From NCBI GenBank assembly GCA_024641085.1, contig JAHEDT010000026.1, positions 1 through 42,218 of the forward strand: a stretch of 42,218 bases of DNA, given 5' to 3'. The notes below the pieces were generated by a model. That model worked only from the letters and a program-made list of their open reading frames with translations. It was not told where the DNA came from and made no database searches. This document shows, one piece after another, positions 1-8,128 of the stretch. Position 1 is the first letter of the stretch; every line of letters begins with the position of its first letter. Both the position numbers and the translations under genes were made by a program. The DNA is from Geobacteraceae bacterium. Lineage in GTDB: Bacteria > Desulfobacterota > Desulfuromonadia > Desulfuromonadales > BM103.

Positions 1-160
1 GAAAAAGCAAAGCGGTAAAGGTCGGCATGAGCAACCACCAGGGCCAGGCCCCGGTGAGGTAGAAAACCGGGATTCCCGCCAGCGTGCCGACGGTCCCCGA
101 GGCAAAGGGGGCGTAACCGAGTCCTCCATTACTGGAGAGAAACAGAATCAGGCGGCGCAT
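1..160 (-). CDS. pgpA: Phosphatidylglycerophosphatase A, N-terminal part (cut by window start)
   Basis: Reading the minus strand from an ATG at 160 gives about 53 residues starting MRRLILFLSSNGGLGYAPFA, followed by SGTVGTLAGIP, and then running off the window. The glycine-rich GxGYxPxxxGTxGTLxGIP stretch is the hallmark N-terminus of PgpA, the membrane enzyme that removes the phosphate from phosphatidylglycerophosphate to make phosphatidylglycerol. The ATG follows the larC stop codon with no gap (TGAATG), and GGAGG just inside larC supplies the ribosome binding site, so the two genes are probably translated together. The catalytic part lies outside the window, so the call rests on the N-terminus only. 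Confidence 0.8.
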   Translation of the reverse strand, partial: MRRLILFLSSNGGLGYAPFASGTVGTLAGIPVFYLTGAWPWWLLMPTFTALLF

Positions 161-1351
161 TCAAACCTCCAGGCCGAACCGGCGGTTGGCGGCTGTCGTG
201 ACCATGCGGTAGATCTCCGGCAGCGGGCGGCCGCTGTTTTCAGCCAGCTCGCGGCAGCTCTCGTATTCCGGGGCGATGCGCAGCAGCAACGTCCCCTGAT
301 AAATCAATTTGACCGCTGCCTCGCCGCAATCGGTCTGCACGCAGGCCGGCTCACGACGGAGCTTCAAGCGGCGGGTCTCATGCATGCGGACACCGATGGC
401 GCTGCTTTCGCGCAGGATCAGTTGGCCAAGGCGGTGAGCGTCATGGGGCCGGACGATGACCGTCAAGGCCGTTCCCGGACGGCTCTTCTTCATCTGCAGG
501 GCGGTGAATGCCGTATCCAGGGCTCCGTCACTCATGAGCCGGTCGATCAGGGCGCCGAGCCATTCCGGTGACGAATCGTCGAGGTGGGTTTCGATCACGG
601 TCACCGTGTCCATCTCGAAGTCATCTGGGGCGCTCCTTGTGCCGAGGATTCCGCGCAGCAGGTTGGGACGATCCTCCAGCTGCCATCCGCCGACACCGTA
701 GCCGATGCGTCCGATCGTCATCTCCGGCATGACGCGAAATTGCGCAACTTCCCTGGCGATGGCCGCCCCGGTAGGGGTCACCAGTTCGCGCTCGCTGCCG
801 GCGTTACGGATCGGCTGTCCTTGCAGCAGCTGCAGGGTGGCCGGGGCCGGCAGGGGCATGGCGCCATGCGAACCTCGGATCATCCCGCTGGACAGGGGCA
901 GGGGGGCGCAATGGACTTCGCCGGCGCCGAGCAGGTGCAGGCCGATTGAGCTGCCGACGATATCGACGATGGCGTCCACCGCACCGACTTCATGAAAATG
1001 GACCTCATCCAAACTGACCTGATGGACCTGCGCTTCTGCGTCGCCCAGGCGACGGAAGATACGACGGGCCATGTCCCTGACCGGTGCGTCGAGCGAGCTG
1101 CCCGCCAGCATGCTGTCGATGCCGCTCCAGGTGCGGGCCGGTTGGCTGGCGTCGGCGTCGCAGATCACTTCGATACGTGTGCCGCCGATCCCGTGACGCT
1201 TTTCAGCGCGTCGTTCGAGCCGGTATCCGGTGAGGGGCAGCCTGGCCAGCTCCGCTTCGATAGCGCTCTGCTCGACGCCCAGGTCGACCAGCAGGCCGAG
1301 CATCATGTCACCGGAAATCCCGGAAAAGGTGTCAAGATAAAGAATACTCAT
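161..1351 (-). CDS. larC: LarC, nickel-pincer cofactor biosynthesis nickel insertase
   Basis: This 396-aa protein starts [18 protein letters not shown] and carries HFHEVGAVDAIVDIVG, both typical of the LarC (formerly DUF111) family. LarC is the CTP-dependent enzyme that inserts nickel into pyridinium-3,5-bisthiocarboxylate mononucleotide to give the pincer cofactor of lactate racemase and related LarA enzymes. The C-terminal half begins near ETHLDDSSPEWLG, the equivalent of the usual ETNIDDMxPE. In Lactobacillus larC is split and needs a programmed frameshift; here both halves sit in one uninterrupted frame. It overlaps the larB end by 4 bp (ATGA), so translation is coupled. No larA or larE is present in the window, so the client enzyme and the sulfur-transfer step must be encoded elsewhere. 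Confidence 0.93.
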   Translation of the reverse strand: MSILYLDTFSGISGDMMLGLLVDLGVEQSAIEAELARLPLTGYRLERRAEKRHGIGGTRIEVICDADASQPARTWSGIDSMLAGSSLDAPVRDMARRIFRRLGDAEAQVHQVSLDEVHFHEVGAVDAIVDIVGSSIGLHLLGAGEVHCAPLPLSSGMIRGSHGAMPLPAPATLQLLQGQPIRNAGSERELVTPTGAAIAREVAQFRVMPEMTIGRIGYGVGGWQLEDRPNLLRGILGTRSAPDDFEMDTVTVIETHLDDSSPEWLGALIDRLMSDGALDTAFTALQMKKSRPGTALTVIVRPHDAHRLGQLILRESSAIGVRMHETRRLKLRREPACVQTDCGEAAVKLIYQGTLLLRIAPEYESCRELAENSGRPLPEIYRMVTTAANRRFGLEV

Positions 1352-2106
1352 TGCGGCTTTCGTCGATTGATGCGAGTGGCGGCGAAGGCGGCGCCGAAAC
1401 CATTGTCGATATTGACCACCGTGATCCCTCCGGCACAGGAGTTGAGCATGCCAAGCAGGGCGGCGATGCCGTTGAAGGATGCGCCATAGCCGATCGAGGT
1501 AGGAACGGCGATCACCGGTACGTCGACCAGTCCGCCAACCACCGAAGGCAGTGCCCCCTCCATGCCGGCGACGACGATTATGACCGTGGCGTCACGTAAA
1601 GTTTCGGTGTGGGCCAGCAGACGGTGGATGCCTGCAACGCCGACGTCGACCAGCTCCTCGACCTGGTTGTTGAACATGCGGGCGGTGACGACTGCTTCTC
1701 TGGCAACCGGCAGGTCCGAGGTGCCGGCGCAGATCACCAGGATCTTGCCGCGGCCCAGGTCTTCGATCGGCTTATGCCGTAAGCTGAAGGTCCTTGAAAG
1801 AGGGTCGTAATCTCCTCCGGGGTGAGCTTTTGCCAGGATTTCGGCTTTTTCCATGGCAATTCGGGTGACCAGCACGTTGTCGCCGTGAGCGGCCATGCGC
1901 TGCACGATGGTCGCGATCTGATCGGCAGTCTTCGCGTCGCCGAGGACCACCTCCGGAACTCCCTGGCGCAGGGCGCGATGGTGGTCAATCTTGGCAATGC
2001 CGGCGTCCTCGTAAGGCAGTGTGCGCAAACGTTCGAGACCTTCGGCGATGCTCAGGTCACCGCTCTGCACCGCAGTCAGTAAGTGCTTTAAATCGTTGGC
2101 GTCCAT
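1348..2106 (-). CDS. larB: LarB, pyridinium-3,5-biscarboxylate mononucleotide synthase
   Basis: This 252-aa protein matches LarB, which carboxylates and hydrolyses nicotinic acid adenine dinucleotide in the first step of nickel-pincer cofactor synthesis. The C-terminal half (about residues 120-250) is the PurE-like carboxylase domain, with [30 protein letters not shown] and NIDNGFGAA. The N-terminal part carries the expected [16 protein letters not shown] segment. The ATG at 2106 is preceded by GGAG at a good spacing. The gene overlaps larC by 4 bp. Together they make a two-gene lar unit that continues into pgpA. Confidence 0.93.
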   Translation of the reverse strand: MDANDLKHLLTAVQSGDLSIAEGLERLRTLPYEDAGIAKIDHHRALRQGVPEVVLGDAKTADQIATIVQRMAAHGDNVLVTRIAMEKAEILAKAHPGGDYDPLSRTFSLRHKPIEDLGRGKILVICAGTSDLPVAREAVVTARMFNNQVEELVDVGVAGIHRLLAHTETLRDATVIIVVAGMEGALPSVVGGLVDVPVIAVPTSIGYGASFNGIAALLGMLNSCAGGITVVNIDNGFGAAFAATRINRRKPQ

Positions 2107-2177
2107 CTTTCAAACTCCCGGCCCCTCCGGAGATGACATGTTAGCATTACCGGGCGGATTTTCAAACTTTTAGTCGG

Positions 2178-2196
2178 TCGGGCAGTTGTTGCCCGA
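2178..2196 (-). other. Small hairpin between the RuvC-like gene and larB
   Basis: TCGGGCA / TGCCCGA with a 5-nt loop forms a perfect 7-bp stem in the 100-bp gap upstream of larB. No T-run follows on the minus strand, so it is at most a weak terminator or a leader structure of the lar unit. Confidence 0.35.
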
Positions 2197-2206
2197 TACT
2201 CATCAT

Positions 2207-2728
2207 TCAACCGGCCGGCCGGGTCGTCGAATCGTCAAGAGGCACGGTTCCCATTGGGCCCTGAATCAGCCACCATCCCACCAGGATCGCCTCGGCGGCG
2301 TCGTGGCGCAGTGAGGTCGGTTTGCCTGCGCCGGTTCGTTTGATGATCTCTCTGGCCAATGTGTCAGCGACCTGCTTGGCCTGCTTGCCGCTACGCTGCT
2401 GCCGCGGAAGCAGCATAAGTTCACGCCACTGTTGCGCCTGAACCTGCGTGACGGGCAGTCCGCGCTTCTTTGCCTCCTTGATCCAGATCTCCGCGAAAGG
2501 GCCGCCACCCTCTATTACCAGACGGGTCAGATCGTCGATCCCTTGGAGAATCTGCCATACGGCCTTTTTCAGACGGGCGCGGCTGCCGAAATTGTGGGAG
2601 CGATACCAGATAAGCCTGCCGGAAAGTTCATAGAGGGCCAGGCCGGTTCTGAGACCGCAATCAACGGCCAGTAGCTTGGGGACTGCAGGCACAGGGCTCA
2701 AAGCTGGTGAGGCTGCAGGTGAGTCCAT
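2207..2728 (-). CDS. Small RuvC/RNase H-fold protein of unknown function
   Basis: This is a 173-aa protein. After a Pro/Ala-rich N-terminal tail it carries LLAVDCGLRTGLALYE (first acidic residue of an RNase H fold, about residue 23), LVIEGGG (second acidic residue, about residue 70) and RHDAAEAILVGWW (HD-A motif, about residue 145). This D...E...HDAA layout is that of RuvC-type Holliday-junction resolvases and the wider RuvC-like nuclease superfamily, so metal-dependent nucleic-acid cleavage or binding is possible. It is not canonical RuvC or YqgF in sequence, and no nuclease activity can be claimed. It lies 77 bp downstream of ftsK in the same direction, which may hint at chromosome processing, but the lar genes on its other side are unrelated. 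Confidence 0.6.
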   Translation of the reverse strand: MDSPAASPALSPVPAVPKLLAVDCGLRTGLALYELSGRLIWYRSHNFGSRARLKKAVWQILQGIDDLTRLVIEGGGPFAEIWIKEAKKRGLPVTQVQAQQWRELMLLPRQQRSGKQAKQVADTLAREIIKRTGAGKPTSLRHDAAEAILVGWWLIQGPMGTVPLDDSTTRPAG

Positions 2729-2805
2729 GCAGTATTGGGCGCTCCAGGGGAAAAGATGACCTCAGCGACAGAAGAGAATGGCCCGGCCCATGGGGTGGCT
2801 GGCCC

Positions 2806-5088
2806 TTATTCGACGCCGATCTTGTTGATGTAGACCTCGCGGGGGCGGCTGGTGCCGTCAGAGGGGCCGACGATCCCTTCGGCCTCCATCTTCTCGATCA
2901 TGCGGGCGGCCCGGTTGTAGCCAAGACGCAGACGGCGCTGCAGCATGGAGATCGAGGCCTGCTTGGTGTCAGCGATGATCGCCAGGGCCTCGTCCCATTT
3001 TTCATCATACTCCTCGTCGCCGTCACTGCCACTTTCGGCGGCCGGGGGGGCTTCCAGGATCGATTTGTCGTAGTCGGGCTTGCCCTGTTTCTTGAGGAAG
3101 TCGACGACCCGCTGCACTTCGATCTCCGAGACGAAGGCCCCATGGACACGCTGTACGGCGCCGGTCCCAGGCGGCAGGAAGAGCATGTCGCCGTTGCCGA
3201 GTAAGGCTTCGGCGCCCATCTGATCGAGAATGGTGCGCGAGTCGGTGCGGGAGAAGACCTTGAAAGAGATGCGGGTCGGGAAATTGGCCTTGATCAGGCC
3301 GGTAATGACATCGACGCTCGGCCGCTGCGTGGCCAGGATCAGGTGGATTCCAGCGGCCCGGGCCATCTGGGCGAGACGGGCAATCGCTTCTTCGATCTCC
3401 CGTCCGGCAACCATCATCAGGTCGGCAAGTTCATCGACAATCACGACAATGTACGGGAGGTGGGCATGCTCGAGGATTTCTCCGTCGACCAGTTCGATTT
3501 CCGGCAGGTCGTCTTCCATGAAATCGGTCGCCGCATCGCTGCTCTGTTCCTGCTGACGCTTCGAGGAGCGGTCCTTCTCCTCCTTGGCCAGTTTGCGGTT
3601 GTAGCCGTCGATATTGCGCACGCCCTTGTCGGACATCAGCTTGTAGCGCCGCTCCATCTCGCGTACCGCCCAGTTGAGAGCTAGGGCGGCCTTTTTGGGA
3701 TTGGTCACCACCGGCAGGAGCAGGTGCGGAATCCCTTCGTACATGGAGAGTTCCAGCATCTTCGGGTCGACCATGATCAGCCGAACGTCGCGCGGATCGG
3801 CACGATAAAGCAGCGACAGAATCATGGCGTTGATGGAAACGGATTTCCCGGTACCGGTCGAGCCGGCCACCAGCAGATGGGGCATCTTGGAGAGATCGGC
3901 AATCACCGTGTGCCCAAAAATGTCCTTGCCCAGGGCCAGCGGCAGCCGTCCCCCGGTTTTCTGAAATTCGTCGGACGCGAAAATCTCCTTGAGATAGACC
4001 ATTTCCCGGTTGCGGTTGGGAATCTCGATGCCGACCACGCCGCGACCCGGGATCGGGGCCACGATGCGGATCGAGAGAGCCTTGAGCGCCATGCTCAGGT
4101 CATCGGCCAACCCGGCAATCTTGTTGACCTTGACGCCGGGTGCCGGAGCGAATTCATACATGGTGACCACCGGCCCCGGTTTAACCTCGGAAACATCCCC
4201 TTCGACGTTGAAGTCGAGCAGTTTCTTCTCCAGCAGCCGCGCATTCATCATCAGCGCGTCCTTGTCGACGGGAGTCGCAACGTCCCCATCGTGGTCGAGC
4301 AGGTTCAGGGAAGGCTGGTGATAGGTTCCCGACGGCTCCAGGAACTCGAATGCTTCCTGGTTGTCCTGAGTTTTCTTCTTGCTGCTTTTGGCCAGCTTTT
4401 CCTTGCCTGCCGGGAATACAGACGGTTCCGGGGCACGGATGACCGGGGCTTTTTCTTTTTTGGGGCTCTTGACTTCCTGCAGGGCGCGACGGGCCAGGCG
4501 GGCCTCGCGATTTCTCTCCATGCTGGTGCCCAGCCTGGCGAGCAGCCCTTCCAGAAAGAGCACCATGGAAAAGCGCGCGACCAGCATGGCCGAGACCGAC
4601 AGGAACACAAGCAGGAAGATGGCCGCCCCGGTGAGGTTGAACCAGCTCTTCAAGGTGCTGGCCAGGAAGTAGCCGATGAAGCCGCCGGCCTGGTTTAGGA
4701 CCTGCCCGAACAGGGCGACCTTGCCAAATTTAAGGGAGATCAGTCCGGCGATTGAAACCAGCATCACCACAAAAGCGATAATCTTATAGATCCGGGGGTG
4801 CAGGTCACGGAATTTCAGGAGCCGCCAGGCAAAAAGCAGGCAGGCAAAGGGGATCATCATGGCCGGCAGGCCGATGACCTGGTAAAAAAGATCGGCGACA
4901 TAGGCTCCAACCTTGCCGCAGAAGTTGAATGTCGAAGTCGGGTTGAGGTTGTTGTTGAACGATGGATCACCGTTATTGAATGAAACCAGGCTCAATAACA
5001 GAAAGAGGCCGGCGGCCATCCACAGGAGGCCGGCAATCTCTTTTTTGATGTGTTCGCGCAGGAAGGTCTTGCGTGGTTTTTCGCTCAT
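2806..5088 (-). CDS. ftsK: FtsK/SpoIIIE-family DNA translocase
   Basis: This 760-aa protein has four or five N-terminal membrane helices (about residues 20-190), a short charged linker, and the FtsK motor. Walker A is GSTGTGKS (about residue 405) and Walker B is YIVVIVDELADLM (about residue 547). The C-terminal gamma winged-helix domain (about 695-760, with KQASISMLQRRLRLGYNRAA) reads the KOPS signals that orient translocation to the dif site. FtsK pumps DNA at the division septum and activates XerCD. The linker is short compared with E. coli FtsK, as in SpoIIIE and most non-enteric bacteria. A charged insertion of roughly 35 residues (RKLAKEEKDRSSKRQQEQSS then an acidic run) lies between the ATPase motifs. 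The start codon has only a weak ribosome binding site. Confidence 0.95.
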   Translation of the reverse strand: MSEKPRKTFLREHIKKEIAGLLWMAAGLFLLLSLVSFNNGDPSFNNNLNPTSTFNFCGKVGAYVADLFYQVIGLPAMMIPFACLLFAWRLLKFRDLHPRIYKIIAFVVMLVSIAGLISLKFGKVALFGQVLNQAGGFIGYFLASTLKSWFNLTGAAIFLLVFLSVSAMLVARFSMVLFLEGLLARLGTSMERNREARLARRALQEVKSPKKEKAPVIRAPEPSVFPAGKEKLAKSSKKKTQDNQEAFEFLEPSGTYHQPSLNLLDHDGDVATPVDKDALMMNARLLEKKLLDFNVEGDVSEVKPGPVVTMYEFAPAPGVKVNKIAGLADDLSMALKALSIRIVAPIPGRGVVGIEIPNRNREMVYLKEIFASDEFQKTGGRLPLALGKDIFGHTVIADLSKMPHLLVAGSTGTGKSVSINAMILSLLYRADPRDVRLIMVDPKMLELSMYEGIPHLLLPVVTNPKKAALALNWAVREMERRYKLMSDKGVRNIDGYNRKLAKEEKDRSSKRQQEQSSDAATDFMEDDLPEIELVDGEILEHAHLPYIVVIVDELADLMMVAGREIEEAIARLAQMARAAGIHLILATQRPSVDVITGLIKANFPTRISFKVFSRTDSRTILDQMGAEALLGNGDMLFLPPGTGAVQRVHGAFVSEIEVQRVVDFLKKQGKPDYDKSILEAPPAAESGSDGDEEYDEKWDEALAIIADTKQASISMLQRRLRLGYNRAARMIEKMEAEGIVGPSDGTSRPREVYINKIGVE

Positions 5089-5317
5089 AAGTGGCCCAGT
5101 GAATAATTCGCGCCATGTTAGCGCAATTGCAGGGTTAAGGTCAAAGGTTGCATAGCGGTGCTGTTGCGTAGTGATTTTGGAGACATAACCCTCTACAGGA
5201 TCAAGACGTCATGGCGAACACCGCCGGATGTGGAGCGAGGAAGAGGTGAGGCGTAATCTCATGGGGATCGACGGGTCTCGTTCTCCTGCTCATTCCTTGC
5301 ATAGTACATCCCGTGGG
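5089..5317. other. Intergenic gap between uppP and ftsK, no gene seen
   Basis: This 229-bp stretch holds no reading frame with gene-like composition and no convincing hairpin with a T-run. It should contain the ftsK promoter, but no -35/-10 pair stood out. Confidence 0.4.
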
Positions 5318-6109
5318 TTACAGCAAGATGGCCAGGCCCAAACCTCCGGCAAGCCAACAGTAGATAGCAAACCAATGCAGCCGTCGCCGCCTGATTACAC
5401 CCATCAGCAGATGGATACAGAGCAGCCCGGTCACCAGGGCCGCGAGCGTTCCGGCCAGGTATGGCATGATCGTCCCAGCGGCCACGGCATCGAGATCCTT
5501 GACTGAGAGCAGAGCGGCTCCGCAGACGGCCGGCAGCGCCAGTAGAAACGAGAAGCGGGCCGCTGTTTCTCCATCGACGCCGCGCATCAGCAGCGCCGCG
5601 ATGGTTGAGCCGGAGCGGGAGATGCCGGGGATGATGGCACAGCCCTGAACCGTTCCGACCACGATGGCGTCCACGAACGACATCTGCGTGCGGGCCTGCT
5701 CCCTGTTGCGCAGCCGTTCAGCCAGCCAGAGCAGGCTGCCGGTGACCAGCAGCATGATGCAGACGATGACCGGGCGGTCGAAAAGGCTGATGAAGAAATC
5801 CTTGAAGAGCAGGCCGATCACGGCTGTCGGGACCGAGCCGGCGATCAGCAGGCCGACCATGAAGCGCTGTTGCGCAGCTGTTTCGTCACGTCGCCAGAGA
5901 GACGAGACCAACCCGACCAGGTCACGCCAGAAATAGATGGCGACCGCGACGATGGTGCCGAGATGCAGCATCACGTCGAAGAGCACCCCCGGCTGTTGAA
6001 AGTCGCCCAGCATCTGTTGGACCAGAACCAGGTGGCCGCTCGATGATACCGGCAGGAACTCGGTGGCACCCTGCAGGGTGCCGAGCAATATCGCATCGAA
6101 ATAAGTCAC
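5318..6109 (-). CDS. uppP: Undecaprenyl-diphosphatase UppP (BacA)
   Basis: This 263-aa polytopic membrane protein recycles undecaprenyl diphosphate to the monophosphate lipid carrier used for peptidoglycan and surface polysaccharides, and over-expression gives bacitracin resistance. Diagnostic motifs are GTLQGATEFLPVSSSGHLVL at the N-terminus (the family E-rich/SSSGH motif) and GCAIIPGISRSGSTIAALL (PGxSRSGxT, catalytic region). At least seven hydrophobic segments span the length, matching the family. The start is GTG at 6109, with GGAG eight bases upstream. The next gene upstream on this strand, RNase J, is separated by a repeat-rich 153-bp gap. Confidence 0.95.
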   Translation of the reverse strand: MTYFDAILLGTLQGATEFLPVSSSGHLVLVQQMLGDFQQPGVLFDVMLHLGTIVAVAIYFWRDLVGLVSSLWRRDETAAQQRFMVGLLIAGSVPTAVIGLLFKDFFISLFDRPVIVCIMLLVTGSLLWLAERLRNREQARTQMSFVDAIVVGTVQGCAIIPGISRSGSTIAALLMRGVDGETAARFSFLLALPAVCGAALLSVKDLDAVAAGTIMPYLAGTLAALVTGLLCIHLLMGVIRRRRLHWFAIYCWLAGGLGLAILL

Positions 6110-6128
6110 GGGAACTCCATAACAAAAG

Positions 6129-6192
6129 TTGTAAGGCTGTAAGGTTGTAAGGTTGTAAGGTTGTAAGGTAGTAAGGTAGTAAGGTAGTACGG
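6129..6192. repeat. 8-bp tandem repeat, eight units (TTGTAAGG family)
   Basis: Eight consecutive 8-mers can be read: TTGTAAGG, CTGTAAGG, three of TTGTAAGG, two of TAGTAAGG and one TAGTACGG. The array sits just upstream of the uppP start, between uppP and the RNase J gene. Its ordered drift from TTG to TAG units looks like replication slippage with point changes. Confidence 0.9.
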
Positions 6193-6222
6193 CCCTAACC
6201 CTCTAACCCTCTAACCCTCTAA
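6193..6222. repeat. 8-bp tandem repeat, CCCTCTAA units
   Basis: One CCCTAA followed by three exact CCCTCTAA units directly abuts the TTGTAAGG array. Looser versions (AGCTCTAA, GCCCTCTA) continue to about 6247, close to the RNase J stop codon at 6263. Confidence 0.85.
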
Positions 6223-6262
6223 AGCCTTATAGCTCTAAAGCCCTCTATCTGTCTGCCTGCTT

Positions 6263-7966
6263 CTATAACTCCATGATAATCGGCAGGATCAACGGGCGGC
6301 GATCCATCGTCTTGTTGAACAGGCGGCGCAGAGTCTTGCGGACCTCGACGCGCAGCTCTTCCCAGTCGGCCATTGCCTCGCGGCTGTGTTCGGCCAGCAT
6401 CTGGCAGACCAGTAACCGGGCTTCGTTGAGTAATTCCTGGCTCTCTCCCTCGGGAACGAAGCCGCGGCTGATAATCTCCGGCCCCGAGACGATGGCGCCG
6501 CTCCCCTGATTGAGGGCCAGGAAGACAATCACCAGGCCGTGGTTGGCCAAGTGACGCCGATCGCGCAACTCCATCTCGCCGACGTCCCCAACCCCCTTGC
6601 CGTCGATAAAGACCCGTCCGGTTTCAACCTGGGGCTCCATGTGGTGGCCGTTGGCGGAAAGCACCAGCGGCGTGCCGTTGCTGATCACGATTGCCCGGTC
6701 AGCACTCCAGCCCATCCCTTTTGCCAGCTGCGCATGCTTCACCAGGTGGCGGTATTCGCCGTGCACCGGCACAAAGTACTTTGGCTTGACCAGGTTGAGG
6801 ACGGTCTTCAGCTCGTTCTGGCTGGCATGCCCTGACACGTGGATCTCGCTGGTGGTCTCGTAGTGGACTTCCGCACCCCGACGATAGAGATGATTGATCA
6901 GGTGGGTGATCGCCCGCTCGTTGCCGGGGATGAACTTTGAAGAGAGGATCACCGTGTCGCCCGGATCGATGCTGATCTGCTTGTGATCGTCCATAGCGAT
7001 GCGTGCCAGGGAACTGAGTGGTTCCCCCTGGCTGCCAGTCGTCAAAATCAGGATGCGTCGTGGTGGCAGGTCACGCATCTGGCGCAGGTCGACGAGGATG
7101 TCGTCCGGCACGTACAGATAGCCGAGCTGCCTGGCGATGGCGATGTTGCTCAGCATGCTGCGCCCGGAGATCATCACCTTGCGGTCGGACAAAGCGGCCG
7201 CGTTGATGACCTGCTGGATGCGATGGATGTTGGAAGAAAAGGTCGCCACCAGGACCTTGCCGGTGCAGTGCGGCAGCAGTTCTTCGAAGGCATCGCCGAC
7301 TGTGCGCTCGGAGAGTGTATGGCCAGTGTTTTCTACATTCGTCGAGTCTGAAAATAGCAGCAGGACCCCCTCCTCGCCGAAGGCGGCCAGGCGCCCCAGG
7401 TCGGTGGGCTGGTTGTCCACCGGCGTCGGGTCGAGCTTGAAGTCGCCGGTATGCACGATCAGTCCGGCCGGGGTGCGGATCGCCAGGCCACAGCCGTCGA
7501 CTATGGAGTGGGCTGCTCGGAAGAATTCCACCTCGAACGGGCCTATGTCGATCGCTTCACGAACCTTGACGCTGCGGCATTCAACCCTGCTCCGCAACTG
7601 GTGCTCTTCCAGTTTGTTGGCGAGTAACCCCAGGGTCAGCGGTGACCCGTAGACCGGCGGGCAGCCAAGGGCCTCCACCAGGAAGGGGATCGCACCGATG
7701 TGGTCTTCATGGCCATGGGTCAAAACGATGCCGGCGATCTCATCCCTGCGGGCTGCGATCGCCGAGATGTCGGGGATGACCAGGTCGATGCCGAGCATGT
7801 AGGCTTCGGGAAACATCAGTCCGCAGTCAATGATCAGCAGGGCTCCTGCCGCCTCGATGACCATCATATTGAGACCAATTTCGCCAAGCCCGCCCAGCGG
7901 CAGGATGCGCACGGCATCGGCATGCAGCGGGCGAGGAGTCGGGCTTTTGTGCGGGGCGCAGTTCAT
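6263..7966 (-). CDS. rnj: Ribonuclease J
   Basis: This 567-aa metallo-beta-lactamase/beta-CASP nuclease degrades and matures RNA as a 5'-3' exonuclease and endonuclease. The start of the fold reads ILPLGGLGEIGLNMMVIE, and the zinc-binding motif HGHEDHIGAIPFL (HxHxDH type) lies near residue 84. GDFKLDPTPVDNQPTDL and LLFSDSTNVENTGHTLSE are RNase J signatures. The beta-CASP part carries TTGSQGEPLSSLARIA and HVSGHASQNEL, and the C-terminal domain follows from about residue 460. Length is normal for RNase J of Desulfuromonadales and other bacteria. The ATG at 7966 lacks a strong ribosome binding site, but no better start exists before the first motif. It is transcribed divergently from sfsA. Confidence 0.93.
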   Translation of the reverse strand: MNCAPHKSPTPRPLHADAVRILPLGGLGEIGLNMMVIEAAGALLIIDCGLMFPEAYMLGIDLVIPDISAIAARRDEIAGIVLTHGHEDHIGAIPFLVEALGCPPVYGSPLTLGLLANKLEEHQLRSRVECRSVKVREAIDIGPFEVEFFRAAHSIVDGCGLAIRTPAGLIVHTGDFKLDPTPVDNQPTDLGRLAAFGEEGVLLLFSDSTNVENTGHTLSERTVGDAFEELLPHCTGKVLVATFSSNIHRIQQVINAAALSDRKVMISGRSMLSNIAIARQLGYLYVPDDILVDLRQMRDLPPRRILILTTGSQGEPLSSLARIAMDDHKQISIDPGDTVILSSKFIPGNERAITHLINHLYRRGAEVHYETTSEIHVSGHASQNELKTVLNLVKPKYFVPVHGEYRHLVKHAQLAKGMGWSADRAIVISNGTPLVLSANGHHMEPQVETGRVFIDGKGVGDVGEMELRDRRHLANHGLVIVFLALNQGSGAIVSGPEIISRGFVPEGESQELLNEARLLVCQMLAEHSREAMADWEELRVEVRKTLRRLFNKTMDRRPLILPIIMEL

Positions 7967-8071
7967 AACTTGAAATTTTCTGGCAAATCAGGTGTTTGCG
8001 ATAAAAGCGCCGCCAGTCTAGGTGAGTGACGAACGATAGTCAAATGCTTTCATGTGCTCCTTCCAGGACCC

Positions 8072-8100
8072 TTGCCGGGCAGGGTTCCTGTTGTTAATAT
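8072..8100 (+). promoter_or_regulatory. Putative sigma-70 promoter of sfsA
   Basis: TTGCCG (8072-8077) and TAATAT (8095-8100) are separated by 17 bp, 29 bp upstream of the chosen sfsA start. Identified by eye only. Confidence 0.5.
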
Positions 8101-8128
8101 ACTCTGCGCTGACTACCAAGGAGATGCA

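Noticed and set aside
3724-4698. Long open frame (324 codons) on the plus strand opposite ftsK
   Set aside because: It is antisense to a clear FtsK and its product is rich in His, Gln, Gly and Arg without family features; GC-rich DNA often leaves such frames open.
5228-5506. 92-codon plus-strand frame reaching into uppP
   Set aside because: Most of it is antisense to uppP, and no motif is visible.
6129-6250. CRISPR array
   Set aside because: Units are 8 bp and contiguous, with no spacers and no cas genes.
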